Part shown: piece by piece, positions 46,700-56,308 of the stretch | Numbering within the stretch: the stretch's first letter is position 1 | Layout of the letters: each line of letters opens with the position of its first letter | NCBI RefSeq assembly: GCF_013403565.1 | Contig: NZ_CP058627.1 | Coordinates: 1,798,001 to 1,862,000 of the forward strand | DNA: 64,000 nt | DNA from: Chitinibacter bivalviorum | GTDB lineage: Bacteria > Pseudomonadota > Gammaproteobacteria > Burkholderiales > Chitinibacteraceae | Direction: 5' to 3' | Notes under the pieces: generated by a model | Told to the model about the DNA's origin: nothing | Seen by the model: only the letters and a program-made list of their open reading frames with translations | The model's database searches: none | Translations under genes and position numbers: made by a program

Positions 46700-46894
46700 A
46701 TGAAATGGACAGACACCCGCGATATCGCGATTGAATTGGCCGATAAATTTCCTGATGTTGACCCCAAAACCATCCGCTTTACCGATCTGCGCGACTGGGT
46801 GTTGGCATTAGAAGGCTTTGACGATGACCCGAAACATTGTGGGGAAAAAATCCTCGAAGCGATTCAAATGACGTGGATGGATGAGGCCGAATAA
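46700..46894 (+). CDS. iscX: Fe-S assembly protein IscX
   Basis: A 64-residue acidic protein that binds IscS and modulates cluster assembly, last gene of the operon. MKWTDTRDIAIELADKFPDV and FTDLRDWVLALEGFDDDP match the family over its whole length. The ATG at 46700 has AGGAG eight bases upstream; an in-frame start six codons earlier is not needed. Confidence 0.95.
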   Translation: MKWTDTRDIAIELADKFPDVDPKTIRFTDLRDWVLALEGFDDDPKHCGEKILEAIQMTWMDEAE

Positions 46895-46931
46895 TCATTT
46901 CGACTTTATTTATCGAATCGGCATAATTTGT

Positions 46932-46962
46932 AACAGCGTGGGCTTAATCTCACGCTGTTTTC
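46932..46962 (+). terminator. Terminator of the isc operon
   Basis: Stem AACAGCGTG / CACGCTGTT with a ten-base loop and short T run, 38 bases after iscX. Confidence 0.8.
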
Positions 46963-47015
46963 ATTTGAATACGCTAATATAGTGAAACCTAGTTTGCACC
47001 ATCGGCAGCATTTGA

Positions 47016-47951
47016 ATGTCACCTGAGCCCACTTCCGCTTTACAGCTCATTCGGCAAGCCCGCATTGATTTAGCGGCGCTGCTGGCTGATCCGCTTGCCG
47101 CCGACAATTTTGTCGCGGCGGTGTCTAATATTGTTCAGCTCATACAATCTGCGTGCCAACAATCCGTTGAAGTCTCGCTAGCGACGATTTTGCTCGAAAT
47201 CGAGACGCCCTACCCGATTCGCCATGCCGTTGATGTGGCCATCGTGGCCGAAATATCGCTGATTAATTTGGGTCGCACCGAGCTTGAGCGCGGGTCCATC
47301 TTGGCGGCGGCGCTGACCATGAATTTGGGCATGCATGCTTTGGAGGCCATCTTGGCCGAACAAGACGGCCCTTTGACCTCTGAGCAACGGGCGCAGATGC
47401 AAGCGCACCCACTGATCGGCCGCGATCAATTGCGCATGCTCGGTGTATCCGATATTCAATGGCTAGATTGCGTCGAGCAACATCACGAGGCGCCCGATGG
47501 CTCGGGCTATCCACGCAAACTCAAAGGCTCAGAAATTACCTTTGATGCCCGCCTGTTGGGGCTAGCCGATCGTTATTGCGCGATGCTGGCCAATCGCAGC
47601 TACCGTCGCCGTCATTTGGCCGATGCGGCCATGTTTACGTCACTGAATAGTGGCGCAGGCAGTCTGGATCAGAAATTGGCCCAACTGTTTCTGTCCACGC
47701 TGGGGCTGTACCCGCCCGGCAGTATTGTGCACTTGCTCAACGGCGAAACCGCCGTCGTCGTCAAGCGCGGCAAACTCGATAGCACGCCCTTGGTCTTGGC
47801 GCTGTTTGACGCCAAAGATAATTTACTTAGCCACCCGGTGTTGCGTAACACCGCAGACTTTGACTTGTCGGTGATTAATCTGCTCGATAGCCGGATTATT
47901 GCGGGGCAGCTACCGATGGTAAATATCTGGGGCGAAGCGGCTCAAGCTTAA
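47016..47951 (+). CDS. HD-GYP-like protein with degenerate HD motif
   Basis: A 311-residue cytoplasmic protein. Residues about 65-210 align by motif with HD-GYP phosphodiesterases, which degrade cyclic-di-GMP: His70, the HP of QAHPLIGRDQL (131-132), HHEAPDGSGYPRKLKG (156-171, the GYP motif) and Asp185. The metal-binding HD pair and following lysine, normally HDxGK, are replaced by MNLGM (102-106). The protein is therefore probably unable to form the usual metal centre and may bind the nucleotide or act by protein contact instead. A C-terminal domain (about 225-300) is of unknown type. It is monocistronic and ends in a strong terminator. Confidence 0.8.
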   Translation: MSPEPTSALQLIRQARIDLAALLADPLAADNFVAAVSNIVQLIQSACQQSVEVSLATILLEIETPYPIRHAVDVAIVAEISLINLGRTELERGSILAAALTMNLGMHALEAILAEQDGPLTSEQRAQMQAHPLIGRDQLRMLGVSDIQWLDCVEQHHEAPDGSGYPRKLKGSEITFDARLLGLADRYCAMLANRSYRRRHLADAAMFTSLNSGAGSLDQKLAQLFLSTLGLYPPGSIVHLLNGETAVVVKRGKLDSTPLVLALFDAKDNLLSHPVLRNTADFDLSVINLLDSRIIAGQLPMVNIWGEAAQA

Positions 47952-47972
47952 ATTAACCAACAGCAATGCATA

Positions 47973-47999
47973 AAAAAAGCGGCTACAGCCGCTTTTTTT
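47973..47999. terminator. Bidirectional terminator
   Basis: Perfect stem AAAAAAGCGGCT / AGCCGCTTTTTT between the convergent genes ending at 47951 and 48019. Confidence 0.9.
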
Positions 48000-48018
48000 A
48001 TGGTGTGGACTCATGCAA

Positions 48019-48303
48019 TTACTTAGCACATGGGCGCGGCATACTTGCGCGCTCACCGCGACGCTGATCGCGCATTTCACGCATTTTTTCATGCGCCGCT
48101 TTGCGCTCAGCTTCAGAGATGACGCCATCTTTATTGGTATCCATCATATTGAAGCGCTCGTCCATATGTTTCATGAATTCTGCACGGGTCACATCACCTT
48201 TAGGCATTCCTTCCGGCCCCGGGCCGTTCCCAGGCGCTGCCATCGCCAAAGAAGCAGCAGACAACAGGCCTGCAATACACAGTGCTTTGATAGAGTGACG
48301 CAT
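48019..48303 (-). CDS. Exported EF-hand protein
   Basis: A 94-residue exported protein. Signal peptide 1-22 (LSAASLAMA), then a Gly/Pro-rich stretch and a helix-loop-helix with one canonical calcium loop DTNKDGVISEAE near residues 55-66. An upstream helix (FMKHMDERFNMM) provides the E helix. The C-terminus is rich in charged residues. It probably binds calcium in the periplasm; its partner is unknown. Confidence 0.8.
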   Translation of the reverse strand: MRHSIKALCIAGLLSAASLAMAAPGNGPGPEGMPKGDVTRAEFMKHMDERFNMMDTNKDGVISEAERKAAHEKMREMRDQRRGERASMPRPCAK

Positions 48304-48385
48304 TTTCTTTTCCTCGGGTTAGAGCGCAATAGCGCGCTTGTATGTTATAACGCCTGACTCATTCAAACCGTTGACAAGGTAGATT

Positions 48386-48700
48386 ATGAATTTCGCTGAA
48401 CAACTGGCCCAGCTGCCAACCATCGATCATTTAGCCGCCATCGAATTACTGCATGGTGATGAGATCATTGCTCGTATTGAAAACAAACCCGGCCAAGCTG
48501 GCAGTGTTCGCGTGTATCACGCCTTGTTTCAAGAATTTGGCGCCATCAGCAATATTGCAGCACAAAAGGGTCTGCGCATTTACGCCGAGCATACTGCTGA
48601 CGCCGAGTTAAACCCTGGCAAACACCCCAATATTGATCGCTTGTTTCCAATTGCCGAAGGCGCAACACCTTTGGCCGTACGATTGATCGCTGCCGCGTAA
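48386..48700 (+). CDS. DUF2322 family protein
   Basis: A 104-residue protein of the DUF2322 type, recognised by IDHLAAIELLHGDEIIARIE, NKPGQAGSVRVYHALFQEFG and YAEHTADAELNPGKHPNIDR, which are conserved through the family. No membrane segment. The function is unknown; the members I recall are short cytoplasmic proteins of beta- and gammaproteobacteria. It is divergent from the EF-hand gene and stands alone. Confidence 0.8.
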   Translation: MNFAEQLAQLPTIDHLAAIELLHGDEIIARIENKPGQAGSVRVYHALFQEFGAISNIAAQKGLRIYAEHTADAELNPGKHPNIDRLFPIAEGATPLAVRLIAAA

Positions 48701-48813
48701 TACAACACCGCCAGTCAACGGCAGCATTGGGCTGATAGACACTGGAGACTCGGCCAAGGTTGCGCTTGATACAATCGGAAATTAGCATCATTCATATGCA
48801 GAGCCACGACCAC

Positions 48814-49626
48814 ATGACAAGTACAATCAAGGGTATAGCCCAACTTATCTTTTCAGCACTCGCATTGAGCAGCATACCCTGCCATGCCGAAGTAGATATG
48901 GGCAGTCTTGCTGTATCACCATTGAGCAATCACTCGGCCTCTAGCCCTATACCCGATGGCTTTATCGTCGGCGGTGTAGGGCTCTATGGACAGTCGCGTT
49001 ATCAAGCCGAAAGCAATACTACGATGGCGATTCCTGGCTTTCTGTATTTTGGCAGCCAGTTTTTGTTTCTCGGCGATCGGGTGCGCTACTACGTGTATAA
49101 CCAAGACGCGCTTTCAGCTTATCTTTACGGCCGAGTGCGAATGGGTAATCTCAACCCCGCTGACAATGCCGCATTTGCAGGCATGAACAAACGTAAATGG
49201 GAGTTAGAAGCGGGTTTGGGCGGCTCCTACATCACACCCTACGCGGTATTATCGACCCGCGCAGCGAGCGATGTCACCGGCACCAGTAATGGGCAAGAAT
49301 TACTGCTGTGGGCAGACTTCCCGATCAGCAGGGACAATTGGCTCATTATGCCCGGCGCTGGCGTTTTCATCCGTAGCGCCAACTTTTCGAACTATTATTT
49401 CGGCGGCGTATCGGCAAGCGAAGCAACTGCCACGCGTCCCGCATGGAATACGGGTACCACCGTCGATGTTGGTTTCTCTTTAATTACCTCGTATCGCTTT
49501 AATAAAAACTGGCTAGGCACTTTTTCTGCCAATTATGAGCTGTATGACTCGAGCATCAGAAATAGCCCATTGGTGCAACATCGCGGGGAACTGTATGTGA
49601 TCGCTGGGCTGGGGTATATGTGGTAA
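48814..49626 (+). CDS. MipA/OmpV family outer-membrane protein
   Basis: A 270-residue outer-membrane beta-barrel protein. Signal peptide about residues 1-26 (LIFSALALSSIPCHA). The body has alternating strands with GGVGLYGQSRY, GSQFLFLGDRVRYYVYN, ELEAGLGGSYITPYAVL and the C-terminal barrel end YVIAGLGYMW, as in MipA/OmpV. MipA of E. coli contacts murein synthesis enzymes; other members act as porins or adhesins. The start at 48814 gives a proper signal peptide. A stretch matching the 49-bp repeat (48831-48879) lies within the signal-peptide coding region. Confidence 0.85.
   Translation: MTSTIKGIAQLIFSALALSSIPCHAEVDMGSLAVSPLSNHSASSPIPDGFIVGGVGLYGQSRYQAESNTTMAIPGFLYFGSQFLFLGDRVRYYVYNQDALSAYLYGRVRMGNLNPADNAAFAGMNKRKWELEAGLGGSYITPYAVLSTRAASDVTGTSNGQELLLWADFPISRDNWLIMPGAGVFIRSANFSNYYFGGVSASEATATRPAWNTGTTVDVGFSLITSYRFNKNWLGTFSANYELYDSSIRNSPLVQHRGELYVIAGLGYMW
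48831..48879 (+). repeat. Possible 49-bp repeat inside a signal-peptide coding sequence
   Basis: Exactly 49 bases from GGGTATAGCCC to GCATACCC, with the TTATCTTTTC core like other copies. It would encode most of the MipA-like signal peptide (KGIAQLIFSALALSSIP). The ends and length match the family, but the coding context makes chance resemblance possible. Confidence 0.5.
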
Positions 49627-49662
49627 GAGCCATCAGGCAGTGACTGTATTTTCTTTTTGCAC

Positions 49663-49692
49663 AAAAAAAGGGCCAATTGCTGGCCCTTTTTT
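49663..49692. terminator. Bidirectional terminator
   Basis: Perfect stem AAAAAAGGGCCA / TGGCCCTTTTTT with a five-base loop between the convergent MipA-like and rhlE genes. Confidence 0.9.
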
Positions 49693-49720
49693 AATCCCGA
49701 CGCAAACCCAATTTTTGGAC

Positions 49721-51172
49721 TTATTCTTGCCCGAGCGGAGGGCGTTTTGGCAAAAACAGGGCCGCAATTTGCGGTGCGCGCTTTGGCAATTTGGGCAAAT
49801 CATTGGGCAGCGCCGGAATATCCATCGCATCGCGCGCCGCGCGCGATGGCATACGATCACCTGTTGGCACACCTTCGCGAACAGCAGCATCGCGAACATG
49901 TGAATCACGTTTCCCAAAGCGATCACGCTCATTGCGAGCACCACCACGGCTAGCGCCGCGCTCGCCACGATCTGAGCCGATGCGTTCACGCGTTGATTCG
50001 CGCTCGTCGATAATCTGGATCGTTCCTGGCGAAAAACCGGGCACTGGAATCAATGGCAAATCGCGTTTAAGCAAGGCTTTGATGCCGTTGTAGGCTTTGT
50101 CTTCTTCGGGCGCGACCAGCGAAATCGCAATGCCAGTTGCACCCGCGCGACCTGTACGGCCAATGCGATGCACGTAATCTTCAGGATTGGTTGGCAACTC
50201 AAAATTCACCACAAACGGTAAATCGGTCACATCCAAACCCCGCGCAGCAACATCCGTCGCCACCAATACTTTCGTTTCGCCCGCTTTGAATTTGTTCAGC
50301 GCTTCAGTACGGGCCTTCTGATCGCGATCGCCGTGAATCGCCTCGCAATTAAAGCCTGCGCGTTTCAAATCGCGTGAAACCTGCTCCGCACCAATTTTGG
50401 TACGACAAAATACGATCACCTGCGTCATCGCATGAATGCGGATCAGGTGTGCGAGCAAGGCGCGCTTGCGGCCCGACTCAACGGGGTGCAACTCTTGCTT
50501 CACCGATTCATTGGCCGAGTTTTGGCGCGCGACTTCGATCTTGACCGGATTATTCATAAACTCATTGCTGAGCTTGACGATTTCCGGCGCAAACGTAGCC
50601 GAGAACAGCAGCGTTTGCTTGCGATTGGTACACAACTTAAAGATTTCGCGAATATCGAGAATAAAGCCCATATCGAGCATACGATCGGCTTCGTCGAGCA
50701 CCAAAATCTCAACCTGCGACAAATTGATATTTTTTTGTTGAATATGGTCAAGCAAACGGCCTGGCGTGGCAACAAGCACTTCCACCCCATTACGCAAAGC
50801 CGGAATCTGCGCCTTGATATCCACGCCGCCGTACACCACGTGGCTGCGCAAGCCAGTGTATTTGCTGTAAGTCGCCACATTATCGTAAACCTGATCGACC
50901 AGCTCACGTGTTGGCGCCAAGATCAACACACGAATCGGATGGCGCGCGGGTGACACACTGGTACTGGCGTGACGGATAATTTTGGTCAGAATCGGCAGCG
51001 TAAACGCGGCGGTTTTACCGGTACCGGTTTGGGCTGCGCCCAACACATCTTGCCCGGTGAGGATGACTGGAATGGCTTGCGACTGGATCGCGGTCGGGTT
51101 TTCATAGCCCTGCTCGGCAACTGCCTTTTGAACTTCAGGCGCAAGGCCAAGCGTCGCAAATGTCATACCCAT
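49721..51172 (-). CDS. rhlE: DEAD-box RNA helicase RhlE
   Basis: A 483-residue ATP-dependent RNA helicase used in ribosome assembly and RNA turnover. Motifs in order: Q motif (GYENPTAIQSQAIPVIL), AAQTGTGKTAAFTLP, PTRELVDQV, TPGRLLD, LDEADRMLDMGF, FSATF, VLVATDVAARGLDV and HRIGRTGRAG. The C-terminal tail (about 380-483) is rich in Arg, Gly and Asp with RGERGASRGGARNERDRFGK and likely binds RNA without strict sequence. The best match is to the RhlE group. GGAG precedes the ATG. Confidence 0.93.
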   Translation of the reverse strand: MGMTFATLGLAPEVQKAVAEQGYENPTAIQSQAIPVILTGQDVLGAAQTGTGKTAAFTLPILTKIIRHASTSVSPARHPIRVLILAPTRELVDQVYDNVATYSKYTGLRSHVVYGGVDIKAQIPALRNGVEVLVATPGRLLDHIQQKNINLSQVEILVLDEADRMLDMGFILDIREIFKLCTNRKQTLLFSATFAPEIVKLSNEFMNNPVKIEVARQNSANESVKQELHPVESGRKRALLAHLIRIHAMTQVIVFCRTKIGAEQVSRDLKRAGFNCEAIHGDRDQKARTEALNKFKAGETKVLVATDVAARGLDVTDLPFVVNFELPTNPEDYVHRIGRTGRAGATGIAISLVAPEEDKAYNGIKALLKRDLPLIPVPGFSPGTIQIIDERESTRERIGSDRGERGASRGGARNERDRFGKRDSHVRDAAVREGVPTGDRMPSRAARDAMDIPALPNDLPKLPKRAPQIAALFLPKRPPLGQE

Positions 51173-51494
51173 ACCACTCCAATGTGCAATTTCAACTAAA
51201 GCGGCACTTTACACCATGCGCGCCTTGCTGAATACCGTAAACGACTCGAATGAAGCTGTACGGCGACCTAAGCGCTCTTTTTGCCGTTGATTGGCAGTTT
51301 TTGCGATGAATCAAGGCATTGCGCTGATCGCAGGTTCATTCTAGCCATGCCAAAGTAGGCACGGCGCACTCACAAACCGACAACGCCTTGCCACGACGTC
51401 CAAGTTGAAAAATCGCTGGCTCTGCAAGTACTAAGCACAGCGCGCTCAATTTTGCGTAAACTGGCGAAAATCCCACTCTGACTGGAGAAAACCC
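51173..51494. other. Intergenic region, 322 bp
   Basis: Divergent upstream region of rhlE (minus) and prmB (plus). A GGAG ribosome site sits before each gene. I see no clear promoter, terminator, repeat or small gene in it. Confidence 0.5.
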
Positions 51495-52403
51495 ATGTAC
51501 GAAACCGCCCGCGAATACCTGACTACTGTGCGTGACCTGCACCGCTTTGCCGTCAGCCGATTCAATGCTGCCGAGCTGTTTTATGGCCATGGCACAAGTG
51601 AAGCATGGGATGAAGCGGCCTATCTGATTTTGGCCACGCTGAAATTACCAATCGATCGCCTTGAACCTGTTTTTGATGCGCGCCTCTTGCCCGAAGAAGT
51701 AGAGCAAGTGCTCAATGTGCTGCAAGAACGTGTCGTCACGCGCAAACCTGCGGCATACCTCACCAAAGAAGCCTATCTGGGCGAGTTTAAGTTTTACGTC
51801 GATGAGCGTGTGATTGTGCCACGCTCATTCATCGCCGAGATCATGATGAATGGCGCACTAGAGCCTTGGATCGAATATCCAGAGCTGATTCACAATGCGC
51901 TCGACTTGTGTACGGGCTCAGGTTGCCTGGCCATTTTGATGGCGCACATCTTCCCAGATGCGGCAATTGATGCGGTTGATTTATCACCGGACGCGCTCGA
52001 TGTCGCGGAAATCAATGTGCTCGACTACAGCTTGGGCGATCGCGTCGATTTGCTCGACTCGGATTTATTCAGCGCCGTCTCGGATATGAAATACGATTTG
52101 ATTATTTCAAACCCACCGTATGTTGATGCGCACAGCGTGGAAGAATTGCCGCCAGAATATCTGCATGAGCCAGAAATGGCGCTGGGTAGCGGTGAAGACG
52201 GTCTGGATATTACCCGCCGCATCTTGGCTGAAGCGACGACGCACCTCAATCCGCAAGGCGTTCTGGTCGTTGAAATCGGTCACAACCGCGATGTACTGGA
52301 AGAGCAATACCCAACGCTGCCCTTTATCTGGTTGCCGACTGAATCGGGCGATGGATTTGTATTCCTGTTGACGCGCGAAATGCTGGTTGAAGCTGGCTTG
52401 TAA
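51495..52403 (+). CDS. prmB: Ribosomal protein L3 glutamine methyltransferase
   Basis: A 302-residue SAM-dependent methyltransferase that methylates the side-chain amide of a glutamine in ribosomal protein L3. Features: helical N-terminus with FGHGTSEAWDEAAYLIL-like FYGHGTSEAWDEA, the SAM-binding DLCTGSGCLAILMAHIFPDA (near 138) and the catalytic NPPYVD near 200, followed by LPPEYLHEPEMALGSGEDG, which is diagnostic for PrmB rather than PrmC. GGAG precedes the ATG. It ends 10 bases before a 49-bp repeat. Confidence 0.95.
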   Translation: MYETAREYLTTVRDLHRFAVSRFNAAELFYGHGTSEAWDEAAYLILATLKLPIDRLEPVFDARLLPEEVEQVLNVLQERVVTRKPAAYLTKEAYLGEFKFYVDERVIVPRSFIAEIMMNGALEPWIEYPELIHNALDLCTGSGCLAILMAHIFPDAAIDAVDLSPDALDVAEINVLDYSLGDRVDLLDSDLFSAVSDMKYDLIISNPPYVDAHSVEELPPEYLHEPEMALGSGEDGLDITRRILAEATTHLNPQGVLVVEIGHNRDVLEEQYPTLPFIWLPTESGDGFVFLLTREMLVEAGL

Positions 52404-52412
52404 TTAACTAAA

Positions 52413-52461
52413 GGGTATATTGATGAGATGCTTTATTTAAAAGATCTGCATTGATATACCC
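52413..52461 (+). repeat. 49-bp palindromic repeat, copy 8
   Basis: Runs GGGTATATTGATG to GCATTGATATACCC between convergent prmB and the diguanylate cyclase gene. The outer eight bases of each arm pair perfectly. It is the only hairpin-like element between the two genes. Confidence 0.85.
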
Positions 52462-52468
52462 TTCACCA

Positions 52469-53770
52469 TCACCCCAACTCAACGCGATTTCGGCCACCGC
52501 CTTTGGCTCGATATAGGGCCTGATCGGCGCGCTCGATCAGAGCACTAAACTGCTCACCAGGCACCCGCGTTGCCACGCCGCACGAACAAGTTACCCTCAT
52601 CCCTTCTGGCCAGCTGGCCGCCTCAACGATGGCGCGAATTTTCTCCGCCAAAGCACTCGCCGCTAACTGAGGCAAGCCCGGGCTCACCACCAAAAACTCC
52701 TCGCCCCCCCAGCGCACGAGAGCATCTGCGTGTCGTATTTCACGCCCCACCAAGAGCGCAAACTGTTTGAGCACCTCATCACCAACCGCATGGCCATATT
52801 GATCGTTAATCCGTTTGAAAAAATCCAGATCGACAAACACAACACTTAGGCCAGCTTCGCTCGGTAAATCGTCATGCCATTGCAGCAACAGAAAATCGCG
52901 CAAACCCTCGCGATTGAGCACGCCCGTGAGCGGATCAATTTGGGCTTTATTGCTCAAGACTTGGGCTTGGATTTCCAGTACTCGGTTTATTTGCTCAAGC
53001 TCGCTCATTTGTGCCCGCTTGAGATGAAAACGTTCGCGATACGCTAGTAACTCCAGCAGCAACCAGATAAAGCCGAAGAGCATCCATGCAATCACAATGC
53101 CGAGCAGCAAATTAATCAGGCTGATCCATTTCCCGCGAAATTCGATTGATCGGATTTCGATTTGATAATTTCCGCTCACGACTTGGCCGGGTGTGGCAAT
53201 TTCGACTTGCGGCACATTATTGAGCTTCATATCGGTGAGTAGAAATGGGATATTTTTTTCATCAACCCACCATGTCGCCACCCGGAAAAACCGCAGGGGA
53301 ATCACAATCTTGCCATCATCAGGCACCACGACCTCAAGTTCATTCACTTTTAATGACAATGGGTCGGTTAGATTAGAAAATTCGGGCTCATAGTTGCGCA
53401 AATAGATGCGCAATTTCTTATTGCCCGGCGAGACCAGACGAACATCTAACGCCATCGTGTCGAATTCAGATAAATCGACCCCAGCAGGAGGCGCCGCCAG
53501 CCGCAAACTCGCCTCGCAAAATGGCCATTGATATGCTGTGGCATCCAGCGCGCACTTTACAATCGTGGCCTGATTAGCCTGCTCAAGCTGCGCAATACTC
53601 TTCCCCCCTAGCGAACGATCATCAATGGGCGAGAAGAGCTTGCTGTCCTGCTGGCCATCAATGCGTAGCACTCGGGTCATGCCAAAATGCTGCCACAGCA
53701 ATAAGCAGATCGACAGCAGCATTAAGCTCAGCATTGCGATGCGCAAAATATTTAATGCACGATTTGTCAT
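52469..53770 (-). CDS. Membrane-bound diguanylate cyclase
   Basis: A 433-residue protein that makes cyclic-di-GMP. N-terminal membrane segment about residues 8-27, a periplasmic region of about 180 residues with a jelly-roll-like pattern, a second membrane segment (LLLGIVIAWMLFGFIWLLLE, about 215-235), a short coiled coil and a C-terminal GGDEF domain. The active site is RWGGEEFLVV. The product-inhibition I-site RxxD is present as RHAD, five residues before GGEEF. The periplasmic part presumably senses a signal. It is a single gene. Confidence 0.92.
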   Translation of the reverse strand: MTNRALNILRIAMLSLMLLSICLLLWQHFGMTRVLRIDGQQDSKLFSPIDDRSLGGKSIAQLEQANQATIVKCALDATAYQWPFCEASLRLAAPPAGVDLSEFDTMALDVRLVSPGNKKLRIYLRNYEPEFSNLTDPLSLKVNELEVVVPDDGKIVIPLRFFRVATWWVDEKNIPFLLTDMKLNNVPQVEIATPGQVVSGNYQIEIRSIEFRGKWISLINLLLGIVIAWMLFGFIWLLLELLAYRERFHLKRAQMSELEQINRVLEIQAQVLSNKAQIDPLTGVLNREGLRDFLLLQWHDDLPSEAGLSVVFVDLDFFKRINDQYGHAVGDEVLKQFALLVGREIRHADALVRWGGEEFLVVSPGLPQLAASALAEKIRAIVEAASWPEGMRVTCSCGVATRVPGEQFSALIERADQALYRAKGGGRNRVELG

Positions 53771-54098
53771 AGATTAACCACCGAAATTAAGGTGCATACT
53801 GCAGCACGAAGCGACATAACAGTTAGGGTCGGATGCCATTGGTTGCTCTCTTTCACTCTAGTTGATCAGAGTCTTTGAATACGGAAAGATTCATTTCAAA
53901 TCGCTAATCTAGCGGCAATGGCAATATTTGCCCCATCACACGCTCTACCATACTTATTTAAAAGCAAATTTTGGCCATCACGCGGCCTAAGCCTTTACTA
54001 GCAAGCATGAATTTCTGATGAATGACCCAATACGATCTTGTCAAACATCGTCAGCAATCTTTATACTGTCGGTCAATTGTTATCTGCGCGAGCGTTTC

Positions 54099-54251
54099 AT
54101 GCTGGAATTTTTGATTATCACCCTGATTGTCTTGGCCTGTTTGCCGTTTATTCCTTGGCCAAAATGGGGAAAAAAGAAATCCTTGCTCGATCAACACCTC
54201 CATCCGCTCACAACGATTGCAGGTCCGATTGATCCAGATGAAAAAGATTAA
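54099..54251 (+). CDS. Small membrane protein
   Basis: A 50-residue protein: one hydrophobic helix at the N-terminus ([19 protein letters not shown]), then a basic KWGKKKS patch and a short acidic tail. The start at 54099 is chosen because the upstream 27 codons (frame open from 54018) look non-coding and the hydrophobic helix then begins at residue 2. The ribosome site is weak (GCGCGAGCG). No family recognised. Being short and weakly supported it could be a chance frame, although a 49-bp repeat lies directly after its stop, as it does after other real plus-strand genes. Confidence 0.45.
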   Translation: MLEFLIITLIVLACLPFIPWPKWGKKKSLLDQHLHPLTTIAGPIDPDEKD

Positions 54252-54254
54252 GGC

Positions 54255-54303
54255 GGGTATTACCTCCAAATCCTTTTCAGCCAAGCCCTACCCAGCCATA
54301 CCC
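54255..54303 (+). repeat. 49-bp palindromic repeat, copy 9 (degenerate)
   Basis: Exactly 49 bases from GGGTATTACC to GCCATACCC, three bases after the small membrane protein stop. The interior keeps the CAAATCCTTTTC core, but the right arm is diverged. Confidence 0.7.
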
Positions 54304-54382
54304 CACCCGAAACAACTCGCGTAATTTCCCCCGATCCCGAACAGCGACGATCCAGACGAAGCGGCGTACAATACGATCGCTT

Positions 54383-56185
54383 ATGTCCAATACACCACCT
54401 CACTCCACAGCCCTGCATTTTCTCGAGCATGTTTTTGGCTACCGTGCTTTTCGCGGCATGCAGGAACAAATCGTCACTGCGCTTTGCGCGGGTGAAGATG
54501 CACTCGTTCTGATGCCCACTGGCGGCGGCAAGTCGCTGTGTTATCAGATCCCAGCCTTGGTGCGCGCAGGCTGTGCCATTGTGGTTTCTCCGCTCATTGC
54601 CTTAATGCAAGATCAGGTAGAAGCACTCAAGGAAGTCGGCGTTGCGGCCGCTTTTCTGAACTCGACCCTGGATGCACAAGCCGCGCGTGACGTTGAGCAG
54701 GCCTTGCTCAATGGTCAACTCAAATTGCTCTACGTCGCGCCCGAACGATTGATGACGCAGCGCTTCCAATCGCTCTTGCGTCAGGCGCATATTTCCTTAT
54801 TTGCCATTGATGAAGCGCATTGCGTCTCGCAATGGGGCCATGATTTTCGACCCGAATACTTGGCGCTCTCGGTCTTGGCCGACGATTTTCCCCATGTACC
54901 ACGTATCGCACTGACCGCCACAGCGGATCATGCAACCCGTGCAGAAATGAAGCAGCGGCTGCATTTAGAACACGCCCACGAATTTGTCGCCAGCTTTGAC
55001 CGCCCCAATCTGCGCTACACCATTGTCGAGAAAAAAACCGCCCGCGACCAATTACTCACTTTTTTACGCCGCGAACACGAAGGCGACTCTGGCATTGTCT
55101 ACTGCCTGTCGCGCAAAAAAGTTGAAGACACCGCCGCTTGGCTGCGCACGAAAGAAATCAAAGCCCTTCCCTATCATGCAGGGCTTGACGCCAGCACGCG
55201 CGCGAAACATCAGCAAATCTTTTTGCGCGAAGAAGGCGTCGTCATGGTCGCAACAATTGCGTTTGGCATGGGCATCAATAAACCCGATGTGCGCTTTGTC
55301 GCGCATCTGGACTTGCCCAAATCAATCGAAAATTATTATCAAGAAACGGGCCGAGCAGGACGCGATGGTTTGCCTGCCAATACTTGGCTCGCCTATGGCC
55401 TCAATGATGTCATGCTGCTGGCCGAAATGATTGAACAAGGCGGCAGCCCCGATGAGCAAAAACACGTCGAACGCCGCAAGCTCGACGCCATGCTCGGCTT
55501 GGTGGAAGCGACCGAATGCCGCCGTACTGTGTTGCTGGGCTATTTTGGCGAACAAACCGTTCCTTGCGGCAATTGCGACAATTGCCTCAATCCGCCGCAA
55601 TTGGTTGAAATGAGCCAAGCAGCGCAAAAGGCGCTTTCCTGCGTTTATCGTACTGGCAATCGCTTTGGCGTCGGGCATTTGGTGGATGTTCTGCGCGGAA
55701 AAAGTAGCACCAAGGTCAAAGAATACCTGCACGACAAAATCAGCACTTTTGGTATCGGCAAAGACATTGACGAAGCCAGCTGGCGTGCCGTATTTCGTCA
55801 ACTATTGGCCAAAGGTGCCTTGCAACTCGCTCCCGAAGGGCATGGCGGTCTGCAGTTGACCGACTCAGCGCGCCCCTTCTTAAAGGGCGAAACGCCGCTC
55901 TACTTGCGCGCAAGGACTGAGAAATTTAGTTACCGGGGCGATAAAGACAGTGAATTTAGCTCGCCCGCCGATCAGGCACTCTGGCAGGCTTTGCGCAAAT
56001 TGCGCAAACAGTTGGCCGACGAAATAGAAGCCCCTGCTTACCATGTCTTTGGTGATGCCACGCTTAAAGAAATGGTGCGCCTGCGGCCGCTCGATCATTA
56101 CGAGCTATCTCGGATCAGCGGTGTGGGCGATCGCAAACTTGAAAAATATGGCGACGCATTCTTGCGGGTGCTCAATAGTCAATAA
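54383..56185 (+). CDS. recQ: ATP-dependent DNA helicase RecQ
   Basis: A 600-residue 3'-5' helicase of recombination and fork repair. The helicase core shows [29 protein letters not shown] (Walker A), [19 protein letters not shown] (DEAH), ALTATAD and [15 protein letters not shown]. The zinc-binding site [12 protein letters not shown]...CGNCDNC (near 380) and the RQC winged helix follow. The HRDC domain is at the C-terminus ([20 protein letters not shown]). Length is typical. No ribosome site is evident before the chosen ATG, which begins [19 protein letters not shown] as in relatives. Confidence 0.96.
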   Translation: MSNTPPHSTALHFLEHVFGYRAFRGMQEQIVTALCAGEDALVLMPTGGGKSLCYQIPALVRAGCAIVVSPLIALMQDQVEALKEVGVAAAFLNSTLDAQAARDVEQALLNGQLKLLYVAPERLMTQRFQSLLRQAHISLFAIDEAHCVSQWGHDFRPEYLALSVLADDFPHVPRIALTATADHATRAEMKQRLHLEHAHEFVASFDRPNLRYTIVEKKTARDQLLTFLRREHEGDSGIVYCLSRKKVEDTAAWLRTKEIKALPYHAGLDASTRAKHQQIFLREEGVVMVATIAFGMGINKPDVRFVAHLDLPKSIENYYQETGRAGRDGLPANTWLAYGLNDVMLLAEMIEQGGSPDEQKHVERRKLDAMLGLVEATECRRTVLLGYFGEQTVPCGNCDNCLNPPQLVEMSQAAQKALSCVYRTGNRFGVGHLVDVLRGKSSTKVKEYLHDKISTFGIGKDIDEASWRAVFRQLLAKGALQLAPEGHGGLQLTDSARPFLKGETPLYLRARTEKFSYRGDKDSEFSSPADQALWQALRKLRKQLADEIEAPAYHVFGDATLKEMVRLRPLDHYELSRISGVGDRKLEKYGDAFLRVLNSQ

Positions 56186-56308
56186 TGCGGCTCGCAACGC
56201 TGCGCGCCTTAAAGATGTAGTAAACCGACAGAAGTTACAAATGTTTACCCAAATTACGTGCAGGAACACTTTCAGCGTTGTTTTTGTGTTGCGTCCCAAC
56301 AAGTTACA

